Counted from the stretch's first letter, positions 1-9,463 are shown. The stretch is DNA of 64,000 nt from Anaerolineaceae bacterium UBA5404 (GCA_002409625.1 DHNY01000009.1:1-64000), one strand, 5' to 3'. Translations and numbers: made by a program. Notes: generated by a model not told the origin, from the sequence alone.

Positions 1-23
1 ACATTTCTATTTAGCCTTGACAC
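1..23. repeat. Left copy of a dispersed 23-bp sequence, possible insertion-sequence end
   Basis: The first 23 bases of the window recur exactly at 59859-59881. Read on the minus strand the sequence begins GTGTCAAGGCTAAATAG, which resembles the TGTCA-type termini of some transposons. No transposase gene is next to it inside the window; for this copy the body could lie to the left of the window. The identity as an IS end is inference; the exact repeat is seen directly. Confidence 0.5.
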
Positions 24-34
24 TCAAAAAAAGT

Positions 35-64
35 AAAAAGCCAATCGATTTTTCAATTGGCTTT
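35..64 (-). terminator. Rho-independent terminator of the leftmost methyltransferase gene
   Basis: Inverted repeat AAAGCCAAT / ATTGGCTTT with a 10-nt loop. On the minus strand it is followed by a T-rich run. It lies about 45 nt after the stop of the minus-strand methyltransferase gene. Confidence 0.75.
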
Positions 65-108
65 CGAACTTTTGAGAAATAAATGTGATAACTTTTGTGC
101 AGATTGTT

Positions 109-1059
109 TTATGCCTCATCTTTAGTAAAGACCATGGTCATATTTGCACTTCGATTGAGTCGATCCGAAAGGAAATAGAAAGGATAACTCAACAATCGGA
201 AGAAATAGGAATTGAAAAAGTTTTGGAATCGCTCGCGTTGCGCCTGGCTTTTTCCCATAATCTTGTGGCGATAGTCAAAAGATAAAGCAGCCGATCCGTG
301 GCGTCCGGTAAAGCTCTTTAGCAGTTTTTTCTTAAACCCATGGCGTTCTACCAATCTTTGCAAAAGCTCAGGATTATAAGCATAGTAGTGGCGGGGAACA
401 TCCCAACCGCACCAGGCTTCCTTAAAGTAGTGGCGATCCCATGATTTTGAATTTGGCAATGAAAGCAAAAGCGTTCCACCTGGTTTGATGATTTTTCGCA
501 TCACTTCAAGTGAGGTTTCAGGGTCTTCGAGGTGTTCAAAAACATCCCAAAGCATGACCAAGTCAAAGAAATCGTCCTCAAACAAGCCATCCACCAAATA
601 ACCATGCTTCACATCCAAGCCGAGCACCTCATTGGCATACTTTGAGGCATATGCTGAGGGTTCAACGCCAAAAGCGTCCCAGCCACGATCTTGCATTCCT
701 TTTAGAAAATTACCACTGGCACACCCAACGTCCAAAACTTTGCCAGTGCTCTTTCCGGTGGATTTGATTGCAAAATTACATCGTCTTGCGACGCCACGTT
801 CTCTATCCCATTTTGCAACGGCTTTTTCTTCCTGAGAAACGTCCTCACTGTAAGCAACGTAATCTTCGGGATAGTACACCTCAATGTCTTCGCCTACAAG
901 TTGAGGCATGGTATGAACAAACCCACATTCATCACATTCCCATAGTGAAAAATCGCCCTCCAGATCATGCAAATAATCCTTGGCAGGATACAGAAATTCC
1001 CAATCTGTTTGCCCACAAATGAGGCAAGGTTTTTGGGGTTTTTGATTAGAGTAATTCAT
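109..1059 (-). CDS. Class I SAM-dependent methyltransferase with N-terminal zinc ribbon
   Basis: Predicted S-adenosylmethionine-dependent methyltransferase of 316 residues. An N-terminal ribbon has the pairs CLIC (residues 13-16) and CDEC (about 42-45), followed by a Rossmann-type domain with motif I VLDVGCASGNF and the post-I acidic motif LWDVFEHL. This layout is common in methyltransferases of surface-polysaccharide loci, where they modify sugars or lipid-linked glycans; the substrate here is unknown. The start ATG has an AGAGGAC ribosome site just upstream. The protein is clearly paralogous to the one at 8473-9429, sharing for example the YYPEDY and FTGRHG blocks, and the two genes bracket the envelope cluster on opposite strands. 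Family call is strong; biological role is inference. Confidence 0.85.
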   Translation of the reverse strand: MNYSNQKPQKPCLICGQTDWEFLYPAKDYLHDLEGDFSLWECDECGFVHTMPQLVGEDIEVYYPEDYVAYSEDVSQEEKAVAKWDRERGVARRCNFAIKSTGKSTGKVLDVGCASGNFLKGMQDRGWDAFGVEPSAYASKYANEVLGLDVKHGYLVDGLFEDDFFDLVMLWDVFEHLEDPETSLEVMRKIIKPGGTLLLSLPNSKSWDRHYFKEAWCGWDVPRHYYAYNPELLQRLVERHGFKKKLLKSFTGRHGSAALSFDYRHKIMGKSQAQRERFQNFFNSYFFRLLSYPFYFLSDRLNRSANMTMVFTKDEA

Positions 1060-1281
1060 TTATGTCCTCTTTCTAATAATCATCTTCTGAGAGGATTATT
1101 AAACGCCCGTTTTTCGAGCAGAAATTTATTATTAACTGTGCGAAGTATAACATTAGTCTTAGATAACATTCCAGGGTTTAAGCTGAAATTCTGATAATAA
1201 TGAAAAGAAACCAAAGGATTGTGGCATAAAGCTTGCAACATAGCTGTCGTAGAATGTCTATTATTTAAAATGGATTAACTT

Positions 1282-2397
1282 ATGAACACGATACCTGACT
1301 CTAATCAAAGCCGTCCAAAAAGTCGAACCTGGCTATATATTTTTCCAATCCTGGCTTTATTGTTGCTTACCTTTATCCTGGTAACCAACGAAAGCCCAAT
1401 ATTGGAACGCAAGGAGCTGGTCATCCCCACTGATTTGCCAAGGAGCTCCGGTCCGCTTGAGGTTTTACTTTTTGATCAACTTCCAGGACTTGTCAGCGAG
1501 CGATTTACCAGCGATTGGCGTCTGATGGATATTCATTTTAATGAGGATGCAACCCAAGCCGTGCTTTGGATGGCAGAAACAGATGAAGACGACGAGATTT
1601 ATGCCCGCGAACCTTTGCTGATCCTGGCGCTTTTAAATTCTTCAAAAACAAAATGGACTTTGCACACGGCTTTGGATGAGGACTTTGGCGACCGTTTATT
1701 GATTTCTGATTTTGGCGAAACAGAGCTGGCAGAAAGCATCTTTGTTGGTGCAGAACCAAAAGCACCAACAGGTATTGTTTATGGCGGCTATTACCTACCC
1801 TGGCCGGCTGGGCAGGTCAAGCGGGTTACCTGGTCGATTGGCCACACCTCCTGCACGCCAAGAAACTATTGCTACTACGCTTTTGACTTTGCTGATGGCA
1901 CGATGTTTGATGTCTCTGCTTCAAAGGGAGGTTTTGTTTATCATTGGCGCGACACCTGCGCGAACAACAACAAAACATGTATGAATAGCATCACCCTGGA
2001 AGACCGCACCACCAGCCCCTGGACTTACCAAATCTACTTACACCTTGCCAATGGCAGTATCCCTGAAGAACTCAAAACCAAGGGCGTTTATGTAAACAGA
2101 GGTCAATTCCTGGGCAAAGCTGATAACACCGGACCAAGCACAGGGCATCATTTGCATTTTATGGTGGTCGAAAAAGAAACGCTCACCGCCTGTAAATATT
2201 ATTGTTTTGGCAAGGCGGTTGATATCACCTTCCGCGATGTGGATATTAACTGGCATGCACCAACCCAAGGTGGCAGACCCCGCTTACCTAGCGAGGCTGA
2301 ATACTACGGTGGGCAAGGCAGAACCTCATACAAAAGTCAAAACGATCTTATGAATATCTTGCCTTATCAGATTTACTTTTTCCCAGTTCATAAGTAA
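1282..2397 (+). CDS. Membrane-anchored M23-family peptidase-like protein
   Basis: A 371-residue protein with an N-terminal membrane segment (about 17-34) and a C-terminal LytM/M23 peptidase-like domain (about 165-300). M23 enzymes cut peptide cross-links of peptidoglycan using zinc. Visible signatures are YAFDFADG (D202), YLHL (H254) and the terminal HHLHF motif (H290, H292). The usual first zinc ligand, a histidine four residues before the aspartate, is replaced by Y198, so activity is doubtful and it may be a non-catalytic relative. The last residues, IYFFPVHK, resemble the tails of other exported proteins in this window. No clear ribosome site precedes the ATG. A strong terminator follows. 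Confidence 0.75.
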   Translation: MNTIPDSNQSRPKSRTWLYIFPILALLLLTFILVTNESPILERKELVIPTDLPRSSGPLEVLLFDQLPGLVSERFTSDWRLMDIHFNEDATQAVLWMAETDEDDEIYAREPLLILALLNSSKTKWTLHTALDEDFGDRLLISDFGETELAESIFVGAEPKAPTGIVYGGYYLPWPAGQVKRVTWSIGHTSCTPRNYCYYAFDFADGTMFDVSASKGGFVYHWRDTCANNNKTCMNSITLEDRTTSPWTYQIYLHLANGSIPEELKTKGVYVNRGQFLGKADNTGPSTGHHLHFMVVEKETLTACKYYCFGKAVDITFRDVDINWHAPTQGGRPRLPSEAEYYGGQGRTSYKSQNDLMNILPYQIYFFPVHK

Positions 2398-2458
2398 CTC
2401 ATCTTGGGGTAGAGCACAAAGTAAATGCGATTTCAAAGATTGTAAAATTAATCACTCA

Positions 2459-2489
2459 CCTAACGCACCAGGAGTGCGTTAGGTTTTTT
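2459..2489 (+). terminator. Strong Rho-independent terminator
   Basis: Perfect 10-bp stem CCTAACGCAC / GTGCGTTAGG with a 5-nt loop, followed by six Ts. It ends the M23-like gene. Confidence 0.9.
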
Positions 2490-2547
2490 AATGGCTAAGC
2501 GAAAAGTTATAAGGAAATCGCTTATAATCGTAGCAACAGGTTAAAAA

Positions 2548-3870
2548 ATGGAAGAAAATCCGCTCAGTTCGCGTGAAAAAGAGATTTTACAGCTCATCGC
2601 CCAAGGAAAAAGCAACAAAGAGATTGCTGCTGACTTGGTGATTAGCGTTAACACCGTAAAAGTACACATATCGAACATATTCCAAAAGTTCGGCGTTGCC
2701 TCTCGTTCCGAAGCCATTATTTTTGCACTTGAACACGGCTTGATAGAAGGACCCCGCCAAGAAGCACCAGAACCCCAGGTTATTACCGAATTTGTTGAAG
2801 CTGAGCAACCCCAATGGCTCATCTGGTTGCGCAAGTTTTGGTGGCTTTTGCTTATTTTATTGGTCGTTTTGATTATCGTACTTTCATTACTTTTTTCCAG
2901 ATCTTCATTTTTGGCGAAACCTACACCCACGCCAGACCCTCTTCAAAGCTTCGTGACCCAAGACAGGTGGCAAATCCTGGACCCTCTCAAACCTGCCCGC
3001 GTGGGTTTGGCAGGTATGGCATATCGCAATCAAATTTTCGCCATTGGCGGTGAAAGCCTTGAAGGTATTAGCGCCCTAAACCAGAGTTATAGCACGCGCA
3101 ACAATCGCTGGTCTCAACACGCGCCCAAACCCACCGCAGTAAAAAACACTCAGGCTATCGAACTGGCTGGCAAAATTTACATTTTCGGCGGTGAGATCAA
3201 AAACAGTCTTGTGACGGATGTTCTAGAAGTTTATGACATCCAAAGCGATACCTGGGTTTCCAAAGCCAAAGCCCCTATTGCGCTAAGTCGTTACGCCGCC
3301 ACAATGTATGAAGGTAAGATTTATTACTTTGGCGGATGGGATGGCGAAAAAACAGTGGCCAAAAGCCTCATCTATGATCCCGAGAGCGACACATGGGCTT
3401 ATGCTGCTGACTCGCCAAGTTCATTTGCTGATGCCTTTGCCGTAGCTACAAATGATCGCATCATGGTTATTGGTGGAACAGAGTCAAAGGATGGTGTTGT
3501 TCAAAACATAAACACGCTACGCGTTTTCACACCACCTAACGGAGAGAACACGAAAGTTGCATGGTCAGATCCCTTAAAGGCCTTTGAAGCGAAAGAGATT
3601 TTAGCAGTTCAAAATCTGGGCGATTCCATTGTTGTGTTCTCAGCACTGGAGTCTGGCGAAAAACTCCTTAGTTACTACGCCGTACACAACGAAACGTGGA
3701 TGCACGCCTTCGAAAACTCGAAGATGAGCATCCCAAAACAGGCTAGCTCTGCCAACATGGATGGCGCGGTTTATTTTATTGGCGGGCTGGATCAAAACGA
3801 GCAGGCAAGCGAGTATTTTGCTAAATTTCAAGCAATTTTCAAGATAATGCTTCCTGCGATTACGAATTAG
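2548..3870 (+). CDS. LuxR-type HTH - transmembrane - Kelch repeat protein
   Basis: A 440-residue protein with three parts: a GerE/LuxR-type helix-turn-helix (about 1-65; LSSREKEILQLIAQGKSNKE), one membrane segment (about 98-117), and a Kelch beta-propeller-like domain (about 155-425). Kelch glycine motifs are visible as IGG near 167, FGG at 213-215 and 261-263, and IGG near 308-310 and 411-413. The HTH should lie in the cytoplasm and the propeller outside, so the protein could be a one-component membrane-bound regulator sensing an external ligand; that is inference. There is no receiver domain. A TATAAT-like box at about 2520-2526 precedes it. The C-terminus ends FKIMLPAITN, similar to other exported proteins here. 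It lies 29 bp upstream of a glycan-type membrane protein gene. Confidence 0.85.
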   Translation: MEENPLSSREKEILQLIAQGKSNKEIAADLVISVNTVKVHISNIFQKFGVASRSEAIIFALEHGLIEGPRQEAPEPQVITEFVEAEQPQWLIWLRKFWWLLLILLVVLIIVLSLLFSRSSFLAKPTPTPDPLQSFVTQDRWQILDPLKPARVGLAGMAYRNQIFAIGGESLEGISALNQSYSTRNNRWSQHAPKPTAVKNTQAIELAGKIYIFGGEIKNSLVTDVLEVYDIQSDTWVSKAKAPIALSRYAATMYEGKIYYFGGWDGEKTVAKSLIYDPESDTWAYAADSPSSFADAFAVATNDRIMVIGGTESKDGVVQNINTLRVFTPPNGENTKVAWSDPLKAFEAKEILAVQNLGDSIVVFSALESGEKLLSYYAVHNETWMHAFENSKMSIPKQASSANMDGAVYFIGGLDQNEQASEYFAKFQAIFKIMLPAITN

Positions 3871-3899
3871 CATCAGACTGAATAAGACAAGGAAATCTA

Positions 3900-5918
3900 A
3901 TGACAATTTGGATCATGCTCAAGCTTATTTTTATAACATTTGCCATGCAGCTTCTGCCCGGATGGGCGATCATTAGTTTGGGTGGCTTTTACAAGCGTTG
4001 GTCAACACTCCAGCGATGGATCCTTGCCTTTTTCGTGGGTATGGCTTTTTATCCGGTCTTTTTTTATTTAGCCAGAGCTTTACTGCCAGGTATGCAAATT
4101 GGCTCTAATAAACTTATTGTATTTCTGGTGTTGTGTTTACTGTTTAACTTCTGGCAGTATCGTAAATCATGGAAAGACAACGTTAAGTTTGAAAAAAGAG
4201 ATTTTATTGTTCTGGGTCTCTTGCTCATCACAATTCTCACCCGTATGATACCCACATGGCAATATCCTTATCCAGCTTGGAGCGACAGTTTGCATCATAG
4301 CATCATTACGAAGCTCGTGATGCTCAACGGGCAACTGCCCGCTGATATGCTTCCTTTTGATCCTACCAACCTTTCTGCCTACCATTTGGGTTTGTATGCA
4401 TTAAGTGGGTCGCTGGGATTGCTTGGTAATGTCGCACCTCACACTGCCTTACTTGTTTATTCCCAACTGGTTAATGCCTTTGCTGGCTTGGCGGTTTTTG
4501 TTTTTCTGGATAAAAGAATGAGCCGTACAGCCGGTTTAGCTGGAATGGTTTTTGCCGGGCTGGTCAGTTTTCAACCCGCTCTTTACTTCAATTGGGGTCG
4601 ATTTCCGCAAATGGCTTCACAAACAATGCTGTTGCCTGCCGCACTTTTGGCGTGGGAAGCTTTCGAAAGTGGTACTCAAAAAAACAATGCCATAAAATTG
4701 CCCACAGGAACTGAGCAAGGTCAACCATTTTGGAAACGTTTTGACATCATCGCGATTAGCATTGCCGGGCTTACCATTAGTGCATGCGCACTCCTCCATT
4801 TTAGGGTTGCTGCGTTCCTTTTACCTCTGCTAGTCTTTATCTTTATATTTACAATTGGCAAAATCGAGGTTAAAAAAGCGCAAGCCAAGCAGATCTTCTT
4901 CAATACCTTATTGGTTGCCCTGGTTGCGCTCATCTTGACTCTTCCTGCGCTGGTAACTGCTCTAAGTTTTTATCTGAATCCTATCTGGACGCCAGAAAAA
5001 TCTGTCAATCCATTAGATGAAGCAAGCAGACAAAAATCTCTTGCCGAGCTACCTTATCACACCTTTAAATATGAAACCTTTTTTGAAATTGGTCTAACAA
5101 GAGCAGCCAGCATATTTGCAGCCTTAGGCTTACTCATTGGGCTTTGTTTTAAAAAGACCAAAGTCTTAGCAATGACTACTATTGCATGGCTAGCTAGCCT
5201 ATTTATTGAAGGTAGCCTTGCCAAGTTTAACATCTACAAATTAGCCTTTGTTAATATGACTGGCGTGATGATACTCGCCTACATGCCGGGCGCTTTAGGT
5301 TTCGGTTTACTTTTTGAAGAACTAAAAAAAGCAGCTCAAGCACTCTTCGGCATAAACAAATTCACGAAGTCTGGCATTCAAGCTATCTTAACCTGGATGC
5401 TCGTTTTTATAGGATTGCTATTCACAAACGATCGCATCAATCAGATTGAACCATGGCGCCACTTTATGAGCGTTGAAGACGAGCAAGCTATGCTCTGGAT
5501 AAAAGAAAACACACCAAAAGATGCGGTTTTCGCTGTAAACACTTTTTCTTGGGCGGGTGGTGCTGTTCATGGCACAGACGCCGGCCATTGGATCCCATAT
5601 TTTGCAGAGCGTGAAACAAACACGCGAACAATGATATCTGTGGAAGCATATGATTACAACATCGTCCAATATCGCTCTAAATTGGTGTACTCGCTCTACT
5701 TAGCTGGCAATGAGTTAATCGATACGCAGCCATTTTGCAACCTGAATGTAGGCTATCTTTATAGCGGCAAGAATGCCCCTTTCAATAATCAAGATTTTAA
5801 CCTGCTCGCTTTGTTAGCCAGCCCGAATGTGGAATTGATATACGATAAAAATGGTGTCCAAATCCTGCAGCTTTGCTCAAATAAGATGGACTTGGTTTTA
5901 TTAGATGAAACGCGCTAG
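3900..5918 (+). CDS. Multi-pass membrane protein, GT-C glycosyltransferase-like
   Basis: A 672-residue integral membrane protein with many hydrophobic helices over about the first 500 residues and a soluble C-terminal part. An early loop carries WSDSLHH (D129, H132, H133), placed like the acidic loop of GT-C glycosyltransferases that use lipid-phosphate sugars. It lies between the LuxR-Kelch gene and a flippase gene, which fits a role in building or decorating a surface glycan. The exact family is not recognised with certainty; a different polytopic membrane function is possible. The start ATG has a weak AGGAAA ribosome site. Confidence 0.6.
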   Translation: MTIWIMLKLIFITFAMQLLPGWAIISLGGFYKRWSTLQRWILAFFVGMAFYPVFFYLARALLPGMQIGSNKLIVFLVLCLLFNFWQYRKSWKDNVKFEKRDFIVLGLLLITILTRMIPTWQYPYPAWSDSLHHSIITKLVMLNGQLPADMLPFDPTNLSAYHLGLYALSGSLGLLGNVAPHTALLVYSQLVNAFAGLAVFVFLDKRMSRTAGLAGMVFAGLVSFQPALYFNWGRFPQMASQTMLLPAALLAWEAFESGTQKNNAIKLPTGTEQGQPFWKRFDIIAISIAGLTISACALLHFRVAAFLLPLLVFIFIFTIGKIEVKKAQAKQIFFNTLLVALVALILTLPALVTALSFYLNPIWTPEKSVNPLDEASRQKSLAELPYHTFKYETFFEIGLTRAASIFAALGLLIGLCFKKTKVLAMTTIAWLASLFIEGSLAKFNIYKLAFVNMTGVMILAYMPGALGFGLLFEELKKAAQALFGINKFTKSGIQAILTWMLVFIGLLFTNDRINQIEPWRHFMSVEDEQAMLWIKENTPKDAVFAVNTFSWAGGAVHGTDAGHWIPYFAERETNTRTMISVEAYDYNIVQYRSKLVYSLYLAGNELIDTQPFCNLNVGYLYSGKNAPFNNQDFNLLALLASPNVELIYDKNGVQILQLCSNKMDLVLLDETR

Positions 5919-5936
5919 TTTATCGATAAGGCATTG

Positions 5937-5990
5937 ATATAATTCACACATCGAAACTGTAAAAGCTTCTTCAAATGAAGTGCTTACAGT
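5937..5990 (+). promoter_or_regulatory. Promoter box and leader hairpin before the flippase gene
   Basis: A TATAAT box (5937-5942) follows the GT-C-like gene. Downstream, 5956-5990 forms an imperfect hairpin with outer arms ACTGTAA / TTACAGT, ending immediately before the GATGAGG ribosome site of the flippase. The hairpin could influence translation; that is inference. Confidence 0.4.
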
Positions 5991-6002
5991 GATGAGGTAC
6001 TC

Positions 6003-7313
6003 TTGAAAGCGTCAGCAAAGACCCCCAATCTCTTTTCTAAACTCCTGCAAGCATTGATGGCAGTGGGCGGAACCTCTGTTCTTTCACAAGTACTGGTCAT
6101 GCTACAAACCTTACTGCTTGCCCGGTGGATTGGTCCAGAACTTAACGCCTATGTGCTTGCCGCCTTCAATGTGGCTGGTTTAGGCATGATTCTAATCAAT
6201 TGGGGTTTTGATCACTGGCTTTTACAGCGAACTGCTATGGATGTTGAGAACAGCCATAAAAACTTAGGCTTGTTGCTCTCATTCAAACTTTTTTTTGGTA
6301 TCCTGCTTGGATTAGTCATGGTTGTTGCCTTACCAAACTTGCGTAAGGAAATCTATATCCCAATCATACTTGGCTTAGCATTTTTAGATGTGCTTACTGA
6401 TTCGCTTAGTGGGAGTTTATACACTTACCATTACGCAATCGACCAGTATAAAAGAGCCTCAATCACCCTCACCATTTCACGTGTTTTGCGCCTAACCAGC
6501 ACCTTAGTGCTCATACTTTTCAAAATCAAGGCACTTCCTTGGTTTTTAGGTTTGCGATTACTTGTCAATGTAAGTGTTTTGGCTTATCTCTGGTCTTTCC
6601 TGAAACCCGAAATAGGTTTAATCAATTGGCGATTAATCAAAACAATCAGCAAGAATACCTGGGCTTTTGGCTTGGCAGAAATCCTCAATTTTGCATATGA
6701 CAGGTTAGATTTAACATTACTCGCTTTTCTAAGCCTCGTGACTGCCGAAATTAGCTATTATGGCACAGCCAGCAATATGCTTTTAACTGGCATTGCCACA
6801 CTACTGCCTTTGCACTTTGTTTTAGTGCCTTACATTATCAATCAGCAAAAAATCAGAAACAGTAGTCAGCAAGCGTCAACAACGAGCAAAATGGCTCTTT
6901 ATGTTCAACCATTATTGCTTCTATTAGGTGCTGGGCTACTGGGCGCGCTTTTCCTTTTCTTTTTTGGAGAAACGACCGTTAACTTGCTCTTAGGTGCCGC
7001 GTATCGTCCCGCCGGACCGCTTTTACGTTTAGCCAGCCCTTTGGTATTGCTCAAATCAGGCACTATCGCGCTATCATCATTTCTCATTGCGCGTGAACAG
7101 CAAAACCTCAAACTTGCTCCCCTGTCTATCGTTACTATCCTAAAAACCACCCTCATTCTCGCGTTTTACAAACCTTATGGCTTAAATGGCATGATTATCA
7201 CTTTTATCTTCTGCGAGTTTCTCCTGCTTGTTTTTTATGCAATCCAACTCTGGCGATCGCGTGGTTACAAATCGCCATCGATTCTAGAGCAAGAGGAAGT
7301 GCAACAGGCATGA
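6003..7313 (+). CDS. Oligosaccharide flippase (Wzx/RfbX-like)
   Basis: A 436-residue polytopic membrane protein with about 12-14 hydrophobic helices, resembling the MATE/MVF superfamily flippases that move lipid-linked oligosaccharides across the membrane. An N-terminal helix with GGTSVLSQVL and the arginine in LLLARWIGP are typical of polysaccharide-biosynthesis flippases. The start is a TTG 7 bp after a GATGAGG ribosome site; no better ATG is nearby. Its stop overlaps the start of the GT4 gene (ATGA), so the two are probably translationally coupled. It would export the glycan made by neighbouring glycosyltransferases. Confidence 0.8.
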   Translation: MKASAKTPNLFSKLLQALMAVGGTSVLSQVLVMLQTLLLARWIGPELNAYVLAAFNVAGLGMILINWGFDHWLLQRTAMDVENSHKNLGLLLSFKLFFGILLGLVMVVALPNLRKEIYIPIILGLAFLDVLTDSLSGSLYTYHYAIDQYKRASITLTISRVLRLTSTLVLILFKIKALPWFLGLRLLVNVSVLAYLWSFLKPEIGLINWRLIKTISKNTWAFGLAEILNFAYDRLDLTLLAFLSLVTAEISYYGTASNMLLTGIATLLPLHFVLVPYIINQQKIRNSSQQASTTSKMALYVQPLLLLLGAGLLGALFLFFFGETTVNLLLGAAYRPAGPLLRLASPLVLLKSGTIALSSFLIAREQQNLKLAPLSIVTILKTTLILAFYKPYGLNGMIITFIFCEFLLLVFYAIQLWRSRGYKSPSILEQEEVQQA

Positions 7314-8452
7314 AAATTCTTTTCACCACCTTCAACAAAGAAAACCAAGGTAGTTTTTTGCGCGCGATAGCACTTGCCAAAGAGCTTGCCAAACGAGGGC
7401 ACACGGTAAGCGTACTTTGCGCCTCACGCGAAAACCAATTTGAAGAAAAACAAATCGATTCAGTAAAGTTGATAACTTTCCCGTGGGGCAAGCGCTTTTT
7501 ACATGGTTATAACCCCTGCGAAGTACGGGCTCGCAATGCCTGGCTGGGCAATCAAAAATTTGATGTCGTACACGCCTTTGATATGCGTCCAACCTGCGCC
7601 AAACCTGCCTTTAAAGCCAAACGTAATGGCGCAGTTATGTTCACAGATTGGGCAGATTGGTTTGGCAAGGGTGGCTCTGTTGAAGAGCGCGCAAGCTTCA
7701 TGGCGAGAACGTTCTTGCGTCCAGTAGAAAGCTATGGCGAGCGTCATCTGCGTAAAAAGGCAGACGGCACAACCACCATATGCAGTCACCTCTACAAAAT
7801 GGGGAAAAACCTTGGCATCTCAGAAGACAGGCTGCTACTTCTTTACAATGGTTTTGACCAAAAAATCTCACCCCGCACCGACAAGCTTGAGGCAAGAATA
7901 GCACTCAATCTGGATCCTGACTTGCGCATCATTGGAACATTGGGAGCCTTTTTCACAAAAGATTTTGAACTGCTCACTGAAGCAAGTCAGTGTTGCCAAA
8001 CCTTGCGCTCGACCAAGTTTATTCACATCGGACAAGGCAACCCCATCCTGGATGACAGCAATATTTATCTCAGTGGGCGTGTCACAGACGAAGAGCTAAG
8101 CCTTTATTTACAAGCATGCGACCTTTTACTCTTACCAATGGCGGATATTCCGGCAAATCATGGGCGTTTTCCGCTCAAGTTTAGCGAATACATCAGCGCT
8201 GGACGACCTGTTTTGGCTACAAGCGTTGGCGATGTGCCCAAATTTATCGAGGAACACGCTTGTGGTTATATCTGCGATCCAAACCCAAAAGACCTTGGAG
8301 ATGCCTTAGTTGAGGCACTCGCCAACCCGGAAACAATGCTTCAATATGGCAAAAACGCGCTTAACTTATCTCAAAACGAACGCTTTAGCTGGCATAAGCG
8401 CTCTTTAGACCTTGAAGCATTCTATATGCGCATGCTTGATAAAAAGAACTAA
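7310..8452 (+). CDS. Glycosyltransferase family 4 (GT-B fold)
   Basis: A 380-residue cytoplasmic or membrane-associated glycosyltransferase. The N-terminal Rossmann domain begins MKILFTTF with the RGHTVSVLC strand. The C-terminal domain carries the LPMADIPANHGRFPLKFSEY nucleotide-sugar region and the GRPVLATSVGDVP loop seen in GT4 retaining enzymes. It overlaps the flippase by 4 bp and precedes a zinc-ribbon methyltransferase by 20 bp, forming an envelope glycan operon. Donor and acceptor sugars cannot be read from sequence. Confidence 0.85.
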   Translation: MKILFTTFNKENQGSFLRAIALAKELAKRGHTVSVLCASRENQFEEKQIDSVKLITFPWGKRFLHGYNPCEVRARNAWLGNQKFDVVHAFDMRPTCAKPAFKAKRNGAVMFTDWADWFGKGGSVEERASFMARTFLRPVESYGERHLRKKADGTTTICSHLYKMGKNLGISEDRLLLLYNGFDQKISPRTDKLEARIALNLDPDLRIIGTLGAFFTKDFELLTEASQCCQTLRSTKFIHIGQGNPILDDSNIYLSGRVTDEELSLYLQACDLLLLPMADIPANHGRFPLKFSEYISAGRPVLATSVGDVPKFIEEHACGYICDPNPKDLGDALVEALANPETMLQYGKNALNLSQNERFSWHKRSLDLEAFYMRMLDKKN

Positions 8453-8472
8453 CAAAAGCCCTGGAAATTAAT

Positions 8473-9429
8473 ATGGCAAACAAAAACCAAATCGAAGTTA
8501 AACCCCCCGCGGAAGCCTGCTTTATTTGTGGCAATCCCAATTGGAGATTTCTCTATAAAGCCCAGGATCTCCTTCACGACATTGAAGGCACTTTTTGGCT
8601 TTTTGAATGCCCTCAATGTGGCTTGGTTACAACCCAACCAAAACTCGACAACGAGCACATCGAAAAATACTATCCTGAAGACTATATCTCCTACCCAATC
8701 GCTGTGGATCAGGAAAAGACCTGGCACCAACGCGCAGATCGTCAACGCGGTGTGCGCCGGCGGGCTGAATTTGCCATTGGCGAGACCGGCATGAAAACCG
8801 GCAAGGTGCTGGATGTTGGTTGCGCCACTGGTGTCTATTTAAAGGGCATGCAAGATCGTGGCTGGGAATCGCAGGGTATCGAACCTTCTGATTATGCTGC
8901 CAATTACGCCAAAGAACAGCTCAAACTGGATGTTAAACACGATTATTTACAGTTTGACAGCTATCCGCCAAACCAGTTTGACCTCGTAACGCTTTGGGAT
9001 GTTTTTGAGCATCTGCCGAACCCAACAGAAACGCTAGAAATCATTCACAAGATACTCAAACCTGGTGGTGTCTTATTGCTATCATTGCCCAACCCAGAGT
9101 CCTGGGACCGCCGTTGGTTCAAAGAAGCTTGGTCTGGCTGGGATGTGCCCCGGCATTATTATGTTTACGGGCTAAAAACACTCAAGCAATTGCTAAAACG
9201 GCATGGTTTTCGGTTTAAACGCATCAAAAGTTTTACCGGCAGGCATGGCGCAATGGGTATTTCTTTTGAGTTTTTGCTTAAAAACAGAGGTGCATCCGAA
9301 AAGAAAAGACAAAGCTTCTCAAAGTTTTTCCACTCCTATGCTGTCCGCGCGCTTACCTATCCTTACTTTATGTTTGCCGACGCCATCAACCGCAGCGCGA
9401 GTATGACGGTTGTTTTTATTAAAGAATAA
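8473..9429 (+). CDS. Class I SAM-dependent methyltransferase with N-terminal zinc ribbon (paralogue)
   Basis: A 318-residue methyltransferase with an N-terminal CFIC...CPQC ribbon and motif I VLDVGCATGVYL, followed by LWDVFEHL. It is a close paralogue of the protein at 109-1059; most blocks align without gaps. It is the last gene of the flippase-GT4 operon, which suggests that it methylates a glycan or glycolipid intermediate (inference). The start ATG at 8473 has only a weak upstream ribosome site (CTGGAAATTA). Confidence 0.85.
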   Translation: MANKNQIEVKPPAEACFICGNPNWRFLYKAQDLLHDIEGTFWLFECPQCGLVTTQPKLDNEHIEKYYPEDYISYPIAVDQEKTWHQRADRQRGVRRRAEFAIGETGMKTGKVLDVGCATGVYLKGMQDRGWESQGIEPSDYAANYAKEQLKLDVKHDYLQFDSYPPNQFDLVTLWDVFEHLPNPTETLEIIHKILKPGGVLLLSLPNPESWDRRWFKEAWSGWDVPRHYYVYGLKTLKQLLKRHGFRFKRIKSFTGRHGAMGISFEFLLKNRGASEKKRQSFSKFFHSYAVRALTYPYFMFADAINRSASMTVVFIKE

Positions 9430-9463
9430 ATTCAGGTAACTTTCGAGTTGCTTTGGAAACACT

